DNA from: Bacteroidota bacterium
Lineage (GTDB): Bacteria; Bacteroidota; Bacteroidia; Chitinophagales; Chitinophagaceae
Length of the DNA stretch: 64,000 nt
Direction of reading: 5' to 3'
Assembly: GCA_018267545.1 (NCBI GenBank)
Contig: JAFDYG010000457.1
Location: 48,419 to 112,418 of the forward strand
The position numbers and the translations under genes were made by a program. The notes below the pieces were generated by a model that saw only the letters and a program-made list of their open reading frames with translations, was not told the origin of the DNA and did no database searches. Shown piece after piece: positions 28,360-36,061 of this stretch. How positions within the stretch are numbered: the first letter of the stretch is position 1; every line of letters starts with the position of its first letter.

Positions 28360-29205
28360 TTATAGTCCTTGTTGTATATTTTTGAGTTTGTCCGGATCGA
28401 CTACCGTGCTGATCTGCAAGATCTTTCCTTCGGACGAGATATCGAAGACCGTACAGGTTACCAGCAGGTCTTTGTTGTAGACCAGGAATGCCGGCTGGTG
28501 ATTGACTTCCACCAGCTGGAACCTCGACTTGCTCTGATAGGTATGATAGACCAGCTCCAGCAAGCCAGCGACTTCGGCCGCTCCGGTGCAGACCTGGCGA
28601 ACGACGCGGAGCTTGCCGCCACCGTCGGCGTAGAAGACAACGTCTTCCGCCAGCAGGGTTTCCAGCTTGCCCATGTCCCGCTCACGGATGGCGCCGATAT
28701 AATTCTGCAAGAGGGCGCTCGTACGTTCGTCCAGCACTTTATGTTCGATATTCTCCGCAGGTTTGAAGAGTTTGGTCTTTGCCCTGCTGAGCAGCTTACG
28801 GGAATGCTCCTCCGTAATGGAAAGGATCTGGGCGATCTCGTCGTGCCCGTAGTCGAAGCTTTCTTTTAAGATAAAGACGGCACGCTCCCGGGCGTTGAGC
28901 TTCTCCAGCAAGACCAGCAAGGAATAGGACAGGATGTCCTTGAGGTGGATATTGGAATCCGCCGACTCGGTGGCCACGGGCTCCGGCAGCCAGACTTCCT
29001 GATTTACGGTCCGTTTGCGGCGGGTCTTCATATTGATGGCGTGATTGATCACGCTCTTGATCAGATATGCCTTCTCGTTTTCGATGCCTTCGCGGGCGTC
29101 GGAATAGTATTTTGCCAACACGTCCTGTATAGCGTCGCGAGCATCCTCGGCAGAGCCGAGGATGTTGTACGCGTAAGGAAAAAGAATGGGCTGGTAATCC
29201 TTCAT
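28360..29205 (-). CDS. ECF41-type RNA polymerase sigma factor with C-terminal SnoaL-like domain
   Basis: A 281-residue sigma-70 family factor with region 2 at about 1-65 and region 4 at about 95-150 (helix-turn-helix GHDEIAQILSITEEHSRKLL). A SnoaL/NTF2-like domain follows at about 160-275. Two signatures identify ECF41: WLPEP in the linker (about 72-76) and DGGGK in the extension (about 194-198). In this group the C-terminal domain is known to replace an anti-sigma factor, holding or releasing activity. ECF41 factors are regularly linked to a carboxymuconolactone-decarboxylase, oxidoreductase or epimerase gene and control that gene; here such a gene lies directly upstream. The efflux genes downstream may also be under its control. 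Confidence 0.92.
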   Translation of the reverse strand: MKDYQPILFPYAYNILGSAEDARDAIQDVLAKYYSDAREGIENEKAYLIKSVINHAINMKTRRKRTVNQEVWLPEPVATESADSNIHLKDILSYSLLVLLEKLNARERAVFILKESFDYGHDEIAQILSITEEHSRKLLSRAKTKLFKPAENIEHKVLDERTSALLQNYIGAIRERDMGKLETLLAEDVVFYADGGGKLRVVRQVCTGAAEVAGLLELVYHTYQSKSRFQLVEVNHQPAFLVYNKDLLVTCTVFDISSEGKILQISTVVDPDKLKNIQQGL

Positions 29206-29214
29206 AGTAGTTAT

Positions 29215-29673
29215 TTAAGCGGCAAAGGCTCCGACCTGATAGGTGCCGGGTACGGTCAGAAAAGCCTTGTTGAGCCGGTTCCAGGAATTGATCGATGCGA
29301 CCGTCAGGGCCAGGATGGCGATCTGTTCCTTTGTAAAGTGTTTGGTCAGCTCTTCATAAATTTCGTCGCTGGTCTCGCACTTGGTCGTAAGCTCTTCCGC
29401 AAAGGCCAGGGCGGCGCGCTCTGCATCCGAATACCAGGGACTTTCACGCCAGGCGGGCAGGCCGTGAAGCCGTTGCTCGGTTTCGCCGATATGGATCGCG
29501 TCTTTATGATGCATGTCCAGGCAAAATGCACAGCCATTGATCTGGGACACACGATATTCGAGCATATGGAGGAGCTTGTGATCGATGTCGGACTTTAGGA
29601 TGACACCACTGACTTTTAACATACTGTCCAACATGCCCTTGGGCGTTTCCTGAAAGGAGATTCTCTGTTTCAT
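29215..29673 (-). CDS. Carboxymuconolactone decarboxylase / AhpD-like protein
   Basis: A 152-residue all-helical cytoplasmic protein of the CMD/AhpD family with the redox-type motif CAFCLDMHHKDA (Cys about 48 and 51, His about 55). Members with CxxC and the following His usually act as peroxidase-type or thiol-redox enzymes. The ATG at 29673 (MKQRISFQETPKGMLDSM) is preferred over 29703 because a candidate promoter ends at 29704, leaving no room for a longer reading frame. The gene is 9 bases upstream of the ECF41 sigma gene, the classical arrangement of an ECF41 factor with its target. Substrate unknown. Confidence 0.88.
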   Translation of the reverse strand: MKQRISFQETPKGMLDSMLKVSGVILKSDIDHKLLHMLEYRVSQINGCAFCLDMHHKDAIHIGETEQRLHGLPAWRESPWYSDAERAALAFAEELTTKCETSDEIYEELTKHFTKEQIAILALTVASINSWNRLNKAFLTVPGTYQVGAFAA

Positions 29674-29703
29674 ACCATTAATTTTTAAAGATTTCCCAAA
29701 CAA

Positions 29704-29730
29704 GACACACGTGCGTCCAAAAGCGTGACC
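29704..29730 (-). promoter_or_regulatory. Candidate ECF41 promoter
   Basis: On the minus strand the sequence reads GGTCACG (29730-29724), exactly 16 bases, then TGTC (29707-29704). The published ECF41 promoter is TGTCACA-N16-CGTC, so five of seven and three of four bases match with the exact spacing. It sits about 30 bases before the ATG of the CMD gene, the expected target. Confidence 0.6.
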
Positions 29731-29762
29731 GAATCGGAAAAAATTTTAAAAAAATCATGGAA

Positions 29763-30101
29763 CTAAGGTTTCCGCTCCGCCAGAATATGCTTTTTACTCC
29801 ATTCGGACAGCAGCACCAAAACCTCTCTTAACGATTCCCCTTTTTCGCTGAGGGAATATTCTACCCGGGGCGGGATTTCGGGATATGCCTTGCGGATGAT
29901 GATCCCATCCGCTTCCAGCTCTTTAAGCTGCTTGGACAATACTTTCAGGGCAATATCGGGCATTGTTTTGCTAAGCTCGCCGAAACGATGAGACCCCTTC
30001 ATCAGGAGCCATAAGATGGGCGGCTTCCACTTACCGCCGATGACGTCGATCGTTGCGGTAATCGGGCATTCTTCGACACCATGAATTTTTTTTATCTCCA
30101 T
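29763..30101 (-). CDS. HxlR-family transcriptional regulator (first copy)
   Basis: A 112-residue winged helix-turn-helix protein with the family's conserved N-terminal Cys in ECPITATIDVIGGKWKPPIL. It continues with RFGELSKTMPDIALKVLSKQ (recognition helix) and the wing region IPPRVEYSLSEKGESL. HxlR/YodB-type regulators often sense electrophiles or oxidants through the N-terminal Cys and repress a neighbouring oxidoreductase gene. The ATG at 30101 (MEIKKIHG) is chosen; a frame extension to 30119 exists. It is divergent from the short-chain dehydrogenase at 30213, and the space between holds direct repeats suited to its binding. Confidence 0.92.
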   Translation of the reverse strand: MEIKKIHGVEECPITATIDVIGGKWKPPILWLLMKGSHRFGELSKTMPDIALKVLSKQLKELEADGIIIRKAYPEIPPRVEYSLSEKGESLREVLVLLSEWSKKHILAERKP

Positions 30102-30133
30102 AATGCAATACTGACGCAAATTATAACTTTTTT

Positions 30134-30167
30134 GTTACTACTGGACAAAATGGTAACTACTTGACAA
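30134..30167. promoter_or_regulatory. Direct-repeat operator candidate for HxlR
   Basis: GTTACTACTGGACAA (30134-30148) and GTAACTACTTGACAA (30153-30167) match at 13 of 15 bases with a 19-base period. The starts of the two copies also form the inverted pair GTTAC/GTAAC. The second copy overlaps the TTG of the promoter for the SDR gene, so binding would block that promoter. Confidence 0.6.
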
Positions 30168-30191
30168 TCGGCAAGTATTGGGATAACTTTG
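30161..30191 (+). promoter_or_regulatory. Bacteroidota-type promoter for the SDR gene
   Basis: TTG (30162-30163 region, ending 30163) is followed by 20 bases and TAACTTTG (30184-30191), a full match to TAnnTTTG. Transcription would begin near 30197, leaving a leader of about 15 bases before the ATG at 30213. Confidence 0.7.
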
Positions 30192-30212
30192 CGGTCAATA
30201 AAAATAAGAATA

Positions 30213-30812
30213 ATGAAAATCATTGTAGTAGGCGCTACGGGAACCATCGGAAAACATGTAGTCGAAGCTCTTAAAAAAGATCATGAAATTATCAGTGTCG
30301 GCTCAAAGACCGGGGACTTCCAGGTGGATATGAGCGACGTCGAATCGATCAGGAAGCTATATGAAAAAGTGGGTCCTTTCGACGCGCTGGTAAGCACGGC
30401 CGGGAATGCCCATTTTGGCCCTGTGCCTAAAATGACGGATGCCGATTTCCGGGTGAGCATCGACGGCAAATTGATGGGACAGGTGAACCTGGTATTGATC
30501 GGTCAGCATTATATCAACCCCAGGGGCTCTTTTACCCTGACATCCGGAACACTCGGGGATGACCCCGTTGCTTACGGCGCTTCGGTGAGCTCTATCAATG
30601 CAGCTATCGATGGATTCGTCCGGGGAGCCGCCATCGAGCTGGAAAATGGCGTTCGCATCAATTCGGTCGCTCCCGGTGTCGTCGAAGATTCTCCCGGCTA
30701 TTTCCCCTTTTTCCCCGGTCATATCCCGGCAGCTATGTCCAATGTCGCACAGGCCTATGTGAGAAGCGTGCTGGGAGCGCAGACGGGAAAAACGTATAAG
30801 GTGCAGAGCTAA
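30213..30812 (+). CDS. Short-chain dehydrogenase-like protein lacking the catalytic Lys
   Basis: A 199-residue Rossmann protein with the nucleotide motif GATGTIG (about residues 7-13), the NAG-type segment STAGNAHFG and a Ser-containing TLTSGTLGD. The usual YxxxK is replaced by YGASV, so the catalytic Lys is missing. The N-terminus also lacks the usual basic residues after the first strand. It may bind NAD(P) and act as a sensor, or use altered chemistry. A known subfamily of short SDR proteins of about 200 residues has this look. The gene starts at the ATG at 30213; the TTG-start extension to 30189 would overlap the promoter. It is divergent from an HxlR regulator, which probably controls it. 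Confidence 0.85.
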   Translation: MKIIVVGATGTIGKHVVEALKKDHEIISVGSKTGDFQVDMSDVESIRKLYEKVGPFDALVSTAGNAHFGPVPKMTDADFRVSIDGKLMGQVNLVLIGQHYINPRGSFTLTSGTLGDDPVAYGASVSSINAAIDGFVRGAAIELENGVRINSVAPGVVEDSPGYFPFFPGHIPAAMSNVAQAYVRSVLGAQTGKTYKVQS

Positions 30813-30840
30813 AAGCACCGGCCGTAAGTCTTTCCTGCCG

Positions 30841-33012
30841 TTAGGCCAGATCCAGCGCAATGATTTCGTGGTCGGCAATCTCCGCAATTTCGAGGTGCAC
30901 TACCATCCCTTCCTTCTTATAGGCAGGGGTGGTATTGCTCATCAGCAGCCGTACCGCCTTGACTTCACCAGGACTTGTGATCTGCACGCTTGCCTTGACC
31001 GGCAGGAGATTACGGAACGGTCCCTTCATCATCATCGGGTTGGTCAGGTTGACAAGGTGAACGGTCATGGAGCGCTCCTGTCGCCATACGGCTACGTCGA
31101 TCAGGCCGGGTGTCTGAACCTTGACCTGGGGCTCTTCGCCGAGCGTCCAACGAATTGTATTGCGCAGCAGCAGCGAATGGTCCGTGCTGAGCATCTGCCA
31201 GAAGCTGCGGTCGAGGTCGCCAGGGATATATGCGATTCGACCGCGACCTGTTTCGCGCAGGTACACGAGCCGCTCGGATGTTTCCTCAGTGCGCGGATAG
31301 ACGTCTTCCATCGGCAAATCGGGATACGTAGGTATCAGCGTTACGGGACTGGGGAAATGATCGTCCGCGGGGCGGACCTTCACACGATACACCGTGTTGA
31401 CGATCTTATAGGAATCTTCCAGCCCTTCGATGATGGGATGATGCGTTTCGCTTTTGATTCGAATATAGCTGTTGCGCATCGGTCCTTCGACGCCCGCATC
31501 AGCCGAGACGCCGAACATATCGGTCAAGCCAAAGTCAGCGCGCGCCTTTCCTTCCTCGTCGTACAAGGAAGTCTCGAAGGTCGCGAGGATGCTGCCGCCA
31601 CTGGAGACAAAATCCTTGAGCTGCTGACACTGCGCGGTCGAAAGCGCAGCGATATTAGGCAGGATGAGCAGCTTGAAGGGACGAAGATGCTCCGCATCCA
31701 GCAATTTGTCGTTGACCATCTCGAAAGGCAAACTGTCCTCCACCAGCGCGTGATACATGCCCAGCGCATGCTCGTTGCTCTTCTCCTGCCAGGGCTTGCC
31801 GCCGTATTTTTGATTGGTCTGTTCGGAATAGACCATTCCGATACGGGCCATCGGCGCAACGTTTCTCAAATACGCTTCGCTGCGGGCATATCGCTGGTAC
31901 AGCTCTTCGATCGTCTTCATCCATCGCTTGTCATAGATATAGGCGCCGAATTTTACGAAGCAGGGACGCATACCGTTAGCGACACCTTCGGCGACCCAGA
32001 TGCGAATCTCGGCGTTGCTCTGCACCGAATCCTTCCAGCGGAACTCTTCTTCGACGCCAACGCTAAAGATATTGATGATGGGCTTCATGCCCAGACCGGC
32101 ACGGAGCTCCTTTGCCCCCATAGCGTTGGACCAGGGCGGGATAACGCCGCGCCTCGCCTGCTGGTCGGCGAAAAAAAAGTCCGCGTACTTCCCGGTTTCC
32201 ATCCGATCGGGGTAGCCATTGGGGATGAACCGGGCGGCGGGGTTGTGCTTTCTGATTTCTTCGTCCCACTTGAACCAGACTTCGCGCAGACGGTCCTTGC
32301 GCCAGGCCTCCCATTTTTGATAGACCGGGTCGAGACGCTGCTCGCTCTTAGGCAGGTCCAGACCCGTCGTATTTTTAAAGCTGCTTTTACAGTGTTCGCA
32401 GTAACAAATCCCATGTCCGGCCCATCGATTGGAGAATATGCCATCGGGCTGGTAGCGTTCCATGATCTCGCGGTGCACCTGCGTCATGAACTCCATGTTA
32501 TAAGGGCCATAGCCGCAGGTTACCCACAGCTCGGGGTTGGCCCAGTGACGGCGGGGCTTCCCATCGACGGTAACGGCGATATAGTCGGGGTGCGCGTCGA
32601 ACATATCCTGACGGGTGGCGTGCGGGTCGGTGCGAAGGACGACGGACATGTTCATCTTCCGGCAGCCCTTTATCATTTGGTCCAGGGGATCGGTATTGCC
32701 GAGCCAGTCGCTGCGATGGTGCAACGGGACGTTGGTGGGGTAAAAGGCTACTACGCCCCCCGCGCTGAGCAGGGCTCCGTCGGCCTTGACGCTTTTGAAA
32801 TAGCCAAGCCAAAAGTCGGGGTCGAAGCGTTTGGGGTCGTTTTCGACAAAGGCCAGCTGCGCCCAGCGCATGGCGCGGGTAAAGCGGGGCGCGTCAACCA
32901 GCGGAGAAAGCGAAGCAGCGCCTGACGCCATTTCTGCCAGAGCCCCCGGGCCCGAAAAAATTGCCCCTGCACCCAATAATGAAGTCTGTTGGAGGAAAAG
33001 TCTTCTATTCAT
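30841..33012 (-). CDS. Tat-exported glycoside-hydrolase-like protein (TIM barrel plus GATase-like domain)
   Basis: A 723-residue protein starting at the ATG at 33012. A twin-arginine signal (NRRLFLQQTSLLGAGA) suggests folded export. Residues about 45-380 look like a TIM barrel of the hypothetical glycosyl hydrolase 6 type. A CYCEHCKSSF metal-like Cys cluster lies near 205-215, and the segment YQPDGIFSNRW may mark the active-site region. Residues about 400-590 resemble the GH42 trimerisation/glutamine-amidotransferase-like fold (MARIGMVYSEQTNQKYGG, then FKLLILPNIAALS and FVSSGGSILATFE). A beta domain ends the protein. The catalytic residues and substrate cannot be assigned by eye. It follows the DUF5009 gene by 40 bases, suggesting a shared role in sugar or glycan handling. 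Confidence 0.75.
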   Translation of the reverse strand: MNRRLFLQQTSLLGAGAIFSGPGALAEMASGAASLSPLVDAPRFTRAMRWAQLAFVENDPKRFDPDFWLGYFKSVKADGALLSAGGVVAFYPTNVPLHHRSDWLGNTDPLDQMIKGCRKMNMSVVLRTDPHATRQDMFDAHPDYIAVTVDGKPRRHWANPELWVTCGYGPYNMEFMTQVHREIMERYQPDGIFSNRWAGHGICYCEHCKSSFKNTTGLDLPKSEQRLDPVYQKWEAWRKDRLREVWFKWDEEIRKHNPAARFIPNGYPDRMETGKYADFFFADQQARRGVIPPWSNAMGAKELRAGLGMKPIINIFSVGVEEEFRWKDSVQSNAEIRIWVAEGVANGMRPCFVKFGAYIYDKRWMKTIEELYQRYARSEAYLRNVAPMARIGMVYSEQTNQKYGGKPWQEKSNEHALGMYHALVEDSLPFEMVNDKLLDAEHLRPFKLLILPNIAALSTAQCQQLKDFVSSGGSILATFETSLYDEEGKARADFGLTDMFGVSADAGVEGPMRNSYIRIKSETHHPIIEGLEDSYKIVNTVYRVKVRPADDHFPSPVTLIPTYPDLPMEDVYPRTEETSERLVYLRETGRGRIAYIPGDLDRSFWQMLSTDHSLLLRNTIRWTLGEEPQVKVQTPGLIDVAVWRQERSMTVHLVNLTNPMMMKGPFRNLLPVKASVQITSPGEVKAVRLLMSNTTPAYKKEGMVVHLEIAEIADHEIIALDLA

Positions 33013-33052
33013 CGTAAACAAGCAATGTGCGCTTAATTTACGAAAAAGGAAG

Positions 33053-34225
33053 CTACACCCGGATATAAACCTTTCGTTTATCGAGAATATAACCTACCAG
33101 CCAGTAAAGAAATACGAGCACGATGGCATAAAGCAGGGAAGCATTTTTGGGATCGCCCGTAATCGGTTTGCAGATATGCTGATAGAACCAGGGAAGCGGC
33201 GCCTGGTATTTCGGCAGACCATCCGTTCCCGGACCAACGGGAATCCTTATCAGGGCGATGAGACGGGGGAAGGCCCCGCTCAGCACGAAGATAAACAACG
33301 GGTTCTTACCGAAGACGTCGAAGAAACGGGTCCCCCACCCCTTCCACTGCCGGAATTCGATGAGATAGATGAGCAAGATGAGTAACAGGATGGCATAGCC
33401 GGTGGTAGCCAGGACAAAGGAACTGGTCCAGATTTTCTTGTTGATCGGGAAAGCAAGGTTCCATACGTAACCGACGACCAATAGCCCCACGGCAGCCAGA
33501 AACAAGTCCCGAAGCATGGACGGCGTCTTTCCTTTCTTTTGAATATACCAGCCCGTATAATAGCCGAAGATGACCTGTACGATAGCAGCCATGGTGCTGG
33601 GCACGCCCTCGGGGTCAAAGGCAACGCCCTCGCCGTGATAGAGGTGCTCGGCGCCGAAGAGCCATTTGTCGACCGCCGTTCCGAAATAGCCTTGAAGACT
33701 ATACGGGTCGCCCGGTGCGCCCAGCGTATAGCAAAGCCCCCACCAGCCAAGCAGCAATAGAATGCTGATGACCAGCGAGCCCCTGAAACCGCCAAGATAG
33801 ACAGCCAGCGCGCCAAAGAGATAGCAAAGCGCGATGCGGCCGAGCACGCTCATGACCCGCACGCCCACCACGACACCCTGGTCGTTGGTGAAGGTCCAGC
33901 CCCTGAGGACCAGGTGATCGTGGTCCCAGCGCAGAAAGGGAAACCAGTTCAGGATAAAGCCGATCAGGAAGATGAGCGCGGTGCGTTTGAAAATCTTTCC
34001 CCAGACCAGCGGCGCCTCCATCTGCTGCAGGCGGGGCATCACGAAAGAAAGCGCGTTCCCTACGGCAAAAAGGAAAAACGGAAACACCATATCCGTCGGC
34101 GTCAACCCATGCCAGGGGGCATGCTCCAGCGGATCATAAGAAGGTCCTGCCTGGTTGTTCACCAGGATCATGAATGCTACGGTGGCGCCCCGGAAGACGT
34201 CCAGGGAATAGTATCTTTCTTTCAC
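33053..34225 (-). CDS. DUF5009/HGSNAT-like membrane acyltransferase
   Basis: A 390-residue inner-membrane protein with about 10-11 hydrophobic segments and the family motifs SLDVFRGATVAFMILVNN at the start and HGLTPTDMVFPFFLFAVGNA (about residues 38-57). This family includes heparan-alpha-glucosaminide N-acetyltransferase, which moves an acetyl group across the membrane onto a terminal glucosamine, and bacterial NagX. It may acylate a sugar in the periplasm before its use. It begins immediately after the stop codon of the HxlR gene and is followed by the glycoside-hydrolase-like gene, so the three may be one transcript. Confidence 0.85.
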   Translation of the reverse strand: MKERYYSLDVFRGATVAFMILVNNQAGPSYDPLEHAPWHGLTPTDMVFPFFLFAVGNALSFVMPRLQQMEAPLVWGKIFKRTALIFLIGFILNWFPFLRWDHDHLVLRGWTFTNDQGVVVGVRVMSVLGRIALCYLFGALAVYLGGFRGSLVISILLLLGWWGLCYTLGAPGDPYSLQGYFGTAVDKWLFGAEHLYHGEGVAFDPEGVPSTMAAIVQVIFGYYTGWYIQKKGKTPSMLRDLFLAAVGLLVVGYVWNLAFPINKKIWTSSFVLATTGYAILLLILLIYLIEFRQWKGWGTRFFDVFGKNPLFIFVLSGAFPRLIALIRIPVGPGTDGLPKYQAPLPWFYQHICKPITGDPKNASLLYAIVLVFLYWLVGYILDKRKVYIRV

Positions 34226-34579
34226 TTATTGGGGATTGTTTTTTAGGCCCCATTCGGCCATTTCATTTAGTAATGGAGAAAGGCTATCCCCTAGCGGGGT
34301 AAGACTGTATTCTACGTGTGGAGGAACGACGGGCTTGATTTCGCGCGTTACCAGCCCATCGGCTTCGAGCTCGCGCAGCTGCTGGATCAGCATCTTCTCT
34401 GTAATATTGGGAATGGCCTTGCGGAGCTGGCCATAGCGCAGCGTAACGCCGCGGAGATTGTAGAGGATCAGGGGCTTCCAGCGGCCGCCGATCTTCTGCA
34501 GGGTGAAGGTCACGGGACATACTTCTTTTATGAGAAGCTTGTTTTCGCGATTGGTCGAAGATTCTTTTACAGCTGTCAT
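34226..34579 (-). CDS. HxlR-family transcriptional regulator (second copy)
   Basis: A 117-residue winged helix protein with the conserved Cys in KEVCPVTFTLQKIGGRWKPL (about residues 18-37), recognition region YGQLRKAIPNITEKMLIQQL and wing VPPHVEYSLTPLGDSL. It is clearly a paralogue of the regulator at 29763. It is divergent from the NmrA-like gene at 34655, its most likely target. Its stop abuts the DUF5009 start, so it may also lead the downstream sugar genes. Confidence 0.92.
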   Translation of the reverse strand: MTAVKESSTNRENKLLIKEVCPVTFTLQKIGGRWKPLILYNLRGVTLRYGQLRKAIPNITEKMLIQQLRELEADGLVTREIKPVVPPHVEYSLTPLGDSLSPLLNEMAEWGLKNNPQ

Positions 34580-34599
34580 TGATACTTACTTTCGGGTTA

Positions 34600-34616
34600 G
34601 TACTCCCATAAAGTAC
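34600..34616. promoter_or_regulatory. Short inverted repeat between HxlR and NmrA-like genes
   Basis: GTACT (34600-34604) and AGTAC (34612-34616) form a 5-bp-arm inverted repeat with a 7-base centre in the 75-base divergent region. It is a possible HxlR site, but short. Confidence 0.35.
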
Positions 34617-34654
34617 AGTAAAGATATATTTTTACATTCAAAATAGCAATTATC

Positions 34655-35545
34655 ATGAACTATGTATTAATGGGGTCACTGGGAAATATCAACACCCCTC
34701 TTCTCGAAAAGCTCGTCAAAGCAGGTAATACGGTCACTGTCATCAGCAGCAATCCTGAAAGAAGCGCGGCCATCACCGCAGCGGGAGCAAAGCCGGCCAT
34801 CGCGCATATTGAAGATTCCAATTCCCTCGCCGCCGCGTTCAAGGGCGCCGACGCCGTTTATACCATGATCCCGCCGAAGTGGGACGCAGCCGACTGGAAG
34901 GGGCATATCCATCAAATGGGAAAGAATATTGCTTCTGCCATTGCCGCCTCCGGCGTCAAAAAGGTCGTCAATCTGAGCAGCGTCGGCGCGCACATGCCCA
35001 CCGGCTGTGGTCCGGTCTCGGGTCTTCACTTTGCGGAGGAAGAGCTGAACAAGCTCTCCGGCGTGGATGTCAAGCATCTCCGCCCGGGCTTTTTCTATAT
35101 TAATTTCTTCGCATCGGCAATCGGGCTGATCAAGCACATGGGTATTTATGGGAACAACTATGGCGCCGACAAACCCGTGGTCATGACTCATCCCATCGAT
35201 ATCGCCGCGGTTGCTGCAGAAGAGCTGCTGGGTCTTTCCTTCACCGGTAAGAGCGTACGTTATATCGCAAGCGACATAAAGACATCCAAAGAAATCACCG
35301 CCATCCTGGGTGCAGCCGTCGGCAAGCCCGACCTCCCCTATGTCGAATTCGGCGACGAGGACGCGTACAAGGGCATGCTGCAGGCCGGTCTTTCGGACCA
35401 GGTCGCCAGCAATTATGCCGAGATGGGCCGCGCCATCCGCACCGGAGCGATGTTCGAGCAGCAGCAAAAAGACAATACGCCGCTGCAAAAGACAAAGCTG
35501 ACGGACTTTGCCAAAGAGTTTGCCGCAGCCTACGCAAACGCATAA
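34655..35545 (+). CDS. NmrA-like NAD(P)-binding oxidoreductase
   Basis: A 296-residue atypical SDR of the NmrA/HSCARG type. The N-terminal strand-turn-helix is MGSLGNINTPLLEKL, a weakened GxxGxxG form, followed by the segments VTVISSNPERS, ADAVYTMIPP and VKKVVNLSSVGAHMP. The C-terminal half binds the substrate or is regulatory. Such proteins act as quinone or NADPH-redox sensors or as reductases. It is divergent from an HxlR regulator, parallel to the 30213 arrangement. The next gene downstream is a MarR regulator with a large palindrome in between. Confidence 0.88.
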   Translation: MNYVLMGSLGNINTPLLEKLVKAGNTVTVISSNPERSAAITAAGAKPAIAHIEDSNSLAAAFKGADAVYTMIPPKWDAADWKGHIHQMGKNIASAIAASGVKKVVNLSSVGAHMPTGCGPVSGLHFAEEELNKLSGVDVKHLRPGFFYINFFASAIGLIKHMGIYGNNYGADKPVVMTHPIDIAAVAAEELLGLSFTGKSVRYIASDIKTSKEITAILGAAVGKPDLPYVEFGDEDAYKGMLQAGLSDQVASNYAEMGRAIRTGAMFEQQQKDNTPLQKTKLTDFAKEFAAAYANA

Positions 35546-35564
35546 AAACTGCTTCATCAATTTC

Positions 35565-35605
35565 AGGTAAATAAATAGTTGACAAAATCAACTATTTATT
35601 TACCT
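35565..35605. promoter_or_regulatory. Palindromic operator (18-bp arms) upstream of the MarR gene
   Basis: Arms at 35565-35582 (AGGTAAATAAATAGTTGA) and 35588-35605 are perfectly complementary with a 5-base centre CAAAA. The inner TAGTTGA...TCAACTA is the size of a MarR-dimer site. It covers the whole predicted promoter of the MarR gene, giving autorepression. It could also act as a terminator for the preceding NmrA-like gene. Confidence 0.8.
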
Positions 35606-35608
35606 TTG
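35579..35608 (+). promoter_or_regulatory. Bacteroidota-type promoter for the MarR gene
   Basis: TTG (35579-35581), 19 bases, then TACCTTTG (35601-35608), an exact TAnnTTTG. Transcription should begin near 35613-35615, i.e. at the ATG at 35614, so the mRNA would be leaderless or nearly so. The GTG at 35608 lies inside the promoter and is unlikely to be used. Confidence 0.7.
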
Positions 35609-35613
35609 TGCGT

Positions 35614-36060
35614 ATGCAAGCAAAAGCACTCGCAGATATACGCGCTTTCAACCGCTATTATACCAGCATCCTCGGGCTGCTGGATCAACACCTCCTCAAC
35701 AGCCCCTTCAGTCTCCCCGAAGCTCGTGTCCTGTACGAGCTGAGTCAGCGGGAAGGTATACCCGCATCGGGCATCATCGAGAGCCTGCGCATGGACAAGG
35801 GCTATCTCAGCCGGATGCTGGAACAGTTCAGCGGCCAAAAGCTCATCGTCCGCAAAAAGTCCGAAGCCGACGGGCGGCAGATGCATATCTACCTCACCGA
35901 TAAAGGCCGCAAGGAATTCGAGAAGCTGAACCGTGCTTCCGACCAACAGCTCAGGGAGCTCTTCGATCTCTTGCCGGCTGCCGACCTGGACCGGCTGGTT
36001 CAGCATATGGCTGGCATTACTATGATTATCCAAAAGGCGCAAGCCGCAAAAGAAAAATAG
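35614..36060 (+). CDS. MarR-family transcriptional regulator
   Basis: A 148-residue winged helix regulator. Recognition region: PEARVLYELSQREG, SLRMDKGYLSRMLEQF (helix 4, about residues 65-80), wing KKSEADGRQMHIYLTDKGR. MarR proteins act as dimers and usually repress their own gene and a neighbour until a ligand binds. The start is set at ATG 35614 because the promoter element ends at 35608. It is 1 base from the GNAT gene downstream; in many bacteria the two domains are fused into a single MarR-GNAT protein, so the pair probably works together. Confidence 0.93.
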   Translation: MQAKALADIRAFNRYYTSILGLLDQHLLNSPFSLPEARVLYELSQREGIPASGIIESLRMDKGYLSRMLEQFSGQKLIVRKKSEADGRQMHIYLTDKGRKEFEKLNRASDQQLRELFDLLPAADLDRLVQHMAGITMIIQKAQAAKEK

Positions 36061-36061
36061 C

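Noticed and set aside
30868-32925. Plus-strand frame of 685 codons
   Set aside because: It is the complementary shadow of the glycosidase-like gene; its composition is not protein-like and it has no start signals.
35608-35613. GTG start for the MarR gene
   Set aside because: It lies at the last base of the TACCTTTG promoter element, so it would not be on the transcript.
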